DNA from: Pseudomonadota bacterium
Lineage (GTDB): Bacteria > Bdellovibrionota > UBA1018 > CAIMNF01
Length of the DNA: 64,000 bases
Direction: 5' to 3'
NCBI GenBank assembly: GCA_027486675.1
Contig: JAIXOQ010000027.1
Coordinates: forward strand, 1-64,000
This document shows positions 62,724 to 64,000 of this stretch, piece after piece. The notes beneath the pieces are model-generated. The model saw nothing but the letters and a program-made list of their open reading frames with translations, was not told where the DNA came from and did not search any database. A program made the position numbers and the translations under genes. The stretch's first letter is position 1. Each line of letters begins with the position of its first letter.

Positions 62724-63491
62724 ATGACGCGGTTCAAAGTTTTAGTTCTTCTTTTCACGCTCACGCAGGGGCTTCAAGTTTTCGCACATCCAGGCACTCA
62801 TAAGCGTGCGGTGCAGTTAACGAAGGCAGGGGTGTATAAAATCTGCGTTGAAGGTGTCGCGCAGATGGATTCTCTGTGGCTGGATGCGTTTCAAGACGAT
62901 CAGCAGACTGTGCGCCACAATCAGATTGCACTTCAGATCGAAAATGCTGATCAAGAGTTTGTTCCGTACACGCGGGCTGTTCGTGCTCTTCCAGGAGGTG
63001 TGGCTTGTGCGGAACGTGGTAGGGGAGATTTCTTAGTGAGAGATTTTTTAAACACGCCTTTGGGTTTAAGTATCATGCGTTATCCCATGGAGGAAGATGT
63101 TGCTTTCGGGGGCGCGAAGCATGAGAGTCCTGCATTTTTAGGATTCCCCTACGTTCAGCTTGCCTTTGCTCCGAAAATAGTGCGTGTCCTGGAGCAGGAC
63201 TATTTGTTTCCAGATGATCTGGGGAGTTTTACTTTGGTTGAGCCAGGGATGCAGCAGGAAATGGAAGTGTATACAGCGGAGTGCTTCGGATCTCAGAAGC
63301 GTCCAACCCCGACCCAGCGTATTTTCCATCAAGAGTATCCGCTCACCGGACTGGCAGGCAGCTTAGCCCGTGTGACGGTGTCCTGGGAGTTCGAGTTCAC
63401 TTGCACAGAGCATCGCGCGGATCGTGTGCTTCGTGAAGTGCGATGCTCCCCGAATCATTTGTGCGGGGTGGAGAGTTTGCCTGCGGAGTAA
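62724..63491 (+). CDS. Exported protein of unknown function
   Basis: 255 residues with a clean signal peptide (MTRFKVLVLLFTLTQGLQVFA). The mature part starts HPGTHKRAVQL and has several cysteines (KICVEG, GVACAERG, TAECFG, FTCTEH, VRCSPNHLCG) that may form disulphides, consistent with an oxidising compartment. No family is recognised. It follows the barrel gene by 23 bp, so a shared transcript is likely. The gap that follows (63492-63706) holds no gene I can see. Confidence 0.6.
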   Translation: MTRFKVLVLLFTLTQGLQVFAHPGTHKRAVQLTKAGVYKICVEGVAQMDSLWLDAFQDDQQTVRHNQIALQIENADQEFVPYTRAVRALPGGVACAERGRGDFLVRDFLNTPLGLSIMRYPMEEDVAFGGAKHESPAFLGFPYVQLAFAPKIVRVLEQDYLFPDDLGSFTLVEPGMQQEMEVYTAECFGSQKRPTPTQRIFHQEYPLTGLAGSLARVTVSWEFEFTCTEHRADRVLREVRCSPNHLCGVESLPAE

Positions 63492-63666
63492 TTGTTGTTT
63501 TGCCCTTCAAGGAGCTGAGATGCTCTGTTAGAGCGGGTCAACTTTCGGGCGGCGAGCATAAAGACAATGCTTAGCATTTATAAAGAGGGACCTTGGGATC
63601 GAGCCCGTTTCCTCAGCCTGTGTGTCTAGCTTCTGATTGCTTCTAAGAGGTAAGTCCTCATGAATC

Positions 63667-63696
63667 TTGACAAAAAAGATCAGGCCCCTCTAATCT
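63667..63696 (+). promoter_or_regulatory. Possible promoter of the last gene
   Basis: A perfect TTGACA at 63667-63672 is followed after 18 bp by TAATCT at 63691-63696. The -10 match is only 3 of 6. A start of transcription near 63703 would place it just before the ATG at 63707, giving almost no leader. Confidence 0.3.
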
Positions 63697-63706
63697 CACC
63701 CACCAT

Positions 63707-64000
63707 ATGAGGTTTCCTCTTGTTTTCGGCTTGTTGGCGCTCGCTTTTCCCGCATGGGCAGGCGAGAAGAACTCCGACAAATATCTAGACCGATTCCTCG
63801 ATCCTAGTGACTGCTTAGGGTACGCGGATCTGCAGGAGCGTGCCTTTGGATTCGAAAATCCAATCTTCTTGCGACTCAATGGGATTGACCTGTTAAAAGC
63901 GACTCGCTTTTTTGATGACATCATCGGGCGCGAACGCAGAGGCGAACCGCTATCGAAAGAAGATTACTATTTTCACCGTGAGCGTGGACAGACCTCCATC
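63707..64000 (+). CDS. Exported protein, 3' end outside the window
   Basis: An ORF from the ATG at 63707 is open to the window end (98 codons seen). The N-terminus MRFPLVFGLLALAFPAWA is a good signal peptide, with the cut before GEKNSDKYLD. The visible mature part is acidic and mixed, with FLDPSDCLGYADL and ENPIFLRLNGIDLL. No family can be given from this fragment. Confidence 0.65.
   Translation, partial: MRFPLVFGLLALAFPAWAGEKNSDKYLDRFLDPSDCLGYADLQERAFGFENPIFLRLNGIDLLKATRFFDDIIGRERRGEPLSKEDYYFHRERGQTSI

Noticed and set aside
1..64000. CRISPR arrays, insertion sequences, tRNA or rRNA genes
   Set aside because: I looked for regularly spaced repeats, transposase motifs and RNA gene cores while reading and saw none; a tool search could still find a diverged case.

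Overview
The window is a dense, roughly half-GC, Gram-negative chromosome segment that I read as coming from a Bdellovibrionota/Oligoflexia-type or related delta-like proteobacterium. I infer this from the gene content: Mla-type MCE transport, ADP-heptose LPS genes, many signal-peptide proteins of no recognisable family, an HNH/DUF222-like protein, System II cytochrome c biogenesis, and an aminoethylphosphonate lipid-like operon. Phosphonate-containing sphingolipids have been described from Bacteriovorax (Bdellovibrio) stolpii. The taxonomic call is an inference; there is no rRNA gene in the window. Genes are tightly packed, with many 4-bp ATGA/GTGA start-stop overlaps and several tail-to-tail stop overlaps.

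Layout. 1-6.2 kb: the end of an upstream gene, a 1006-residue secreted protein with a transglutaminase-like triad, an organophosphate-type MFS antiporter, a Pif1/RecD2-like helicase and a DUF971 protein. 6.2-16.9 kb: an unbroken chain of eight overlapping genes: PEP mutase-nucleotidyltransferase, phosphonopyruvate decarboxylase, AEP:pyruvate transaminase, CDP-alcohol phosphatidyltransferase-DUF2062 fusion, a second nucleotidyltransferase, an MMPL/RND lipid exporter, MlaE and an MCE protein with a barrel-like C-terminus. Together these look like a pathway from PEP to a phosphonolipid plus its transport. 16.9-17.7 kb: zinc-free L33 and L31, a terminator, and a large structured inverted repeat. 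17.7-21.8 kb (minus strand): a DUF2090 aldolase-like gene, serB and four small envelope proteins. 21.8-25.3 kb: hisS-dut, and facing them an unknown protein, a ferritin-like protein and an EVE protein. 25.4-30.6 kb: secreted proteins, including a matrixin-like metalloprotease and three tandem paralogues of an unnamed family.

30.7-45.2 kb: valS of the archaeal/Rickettsia type, an HD phosphohydrolase, then rimI, a QueC-like pseudoenzyme, hisC, cmk, a GT9 heptosyltransferase and the heptose kinase; an MFS transporter; srkA, a thioredoxin-like ferredoxin and a frameshifted tspO; and HNH and secreted proteins on the minus strand. 45.3-50.8 kb: serS followed by three genes that recapitulate PurC, PurS-PurL and PurQ in fold and order but have lost key catalytic residues, including the PurQ nucleophile. 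This is the second major candidate for an undescribed system. 50.8-64 kb: an RluA-type pseudouridine synthase, rocD, mdh-sucC-sucD, ndk, a coiled-coil protein with a histone-H1-like tail, bcp, ResB/CcsA, murB, envelope proteins and a partial secreted protein at the right edge.

The two most notable things are (1) the eight-gene phosphonolipid synthesis-and-export operon and (2) the catalytically eroded PurC/PurSL/PurQ triad. Smaller items are the 119-bp structured palindrome at 17.5 kb, the QueC-like pseudoenzyme, the triplicated secreted family and the single-base frameshift in tspO. All family calls were made by eye from motifs; no database search was possible.
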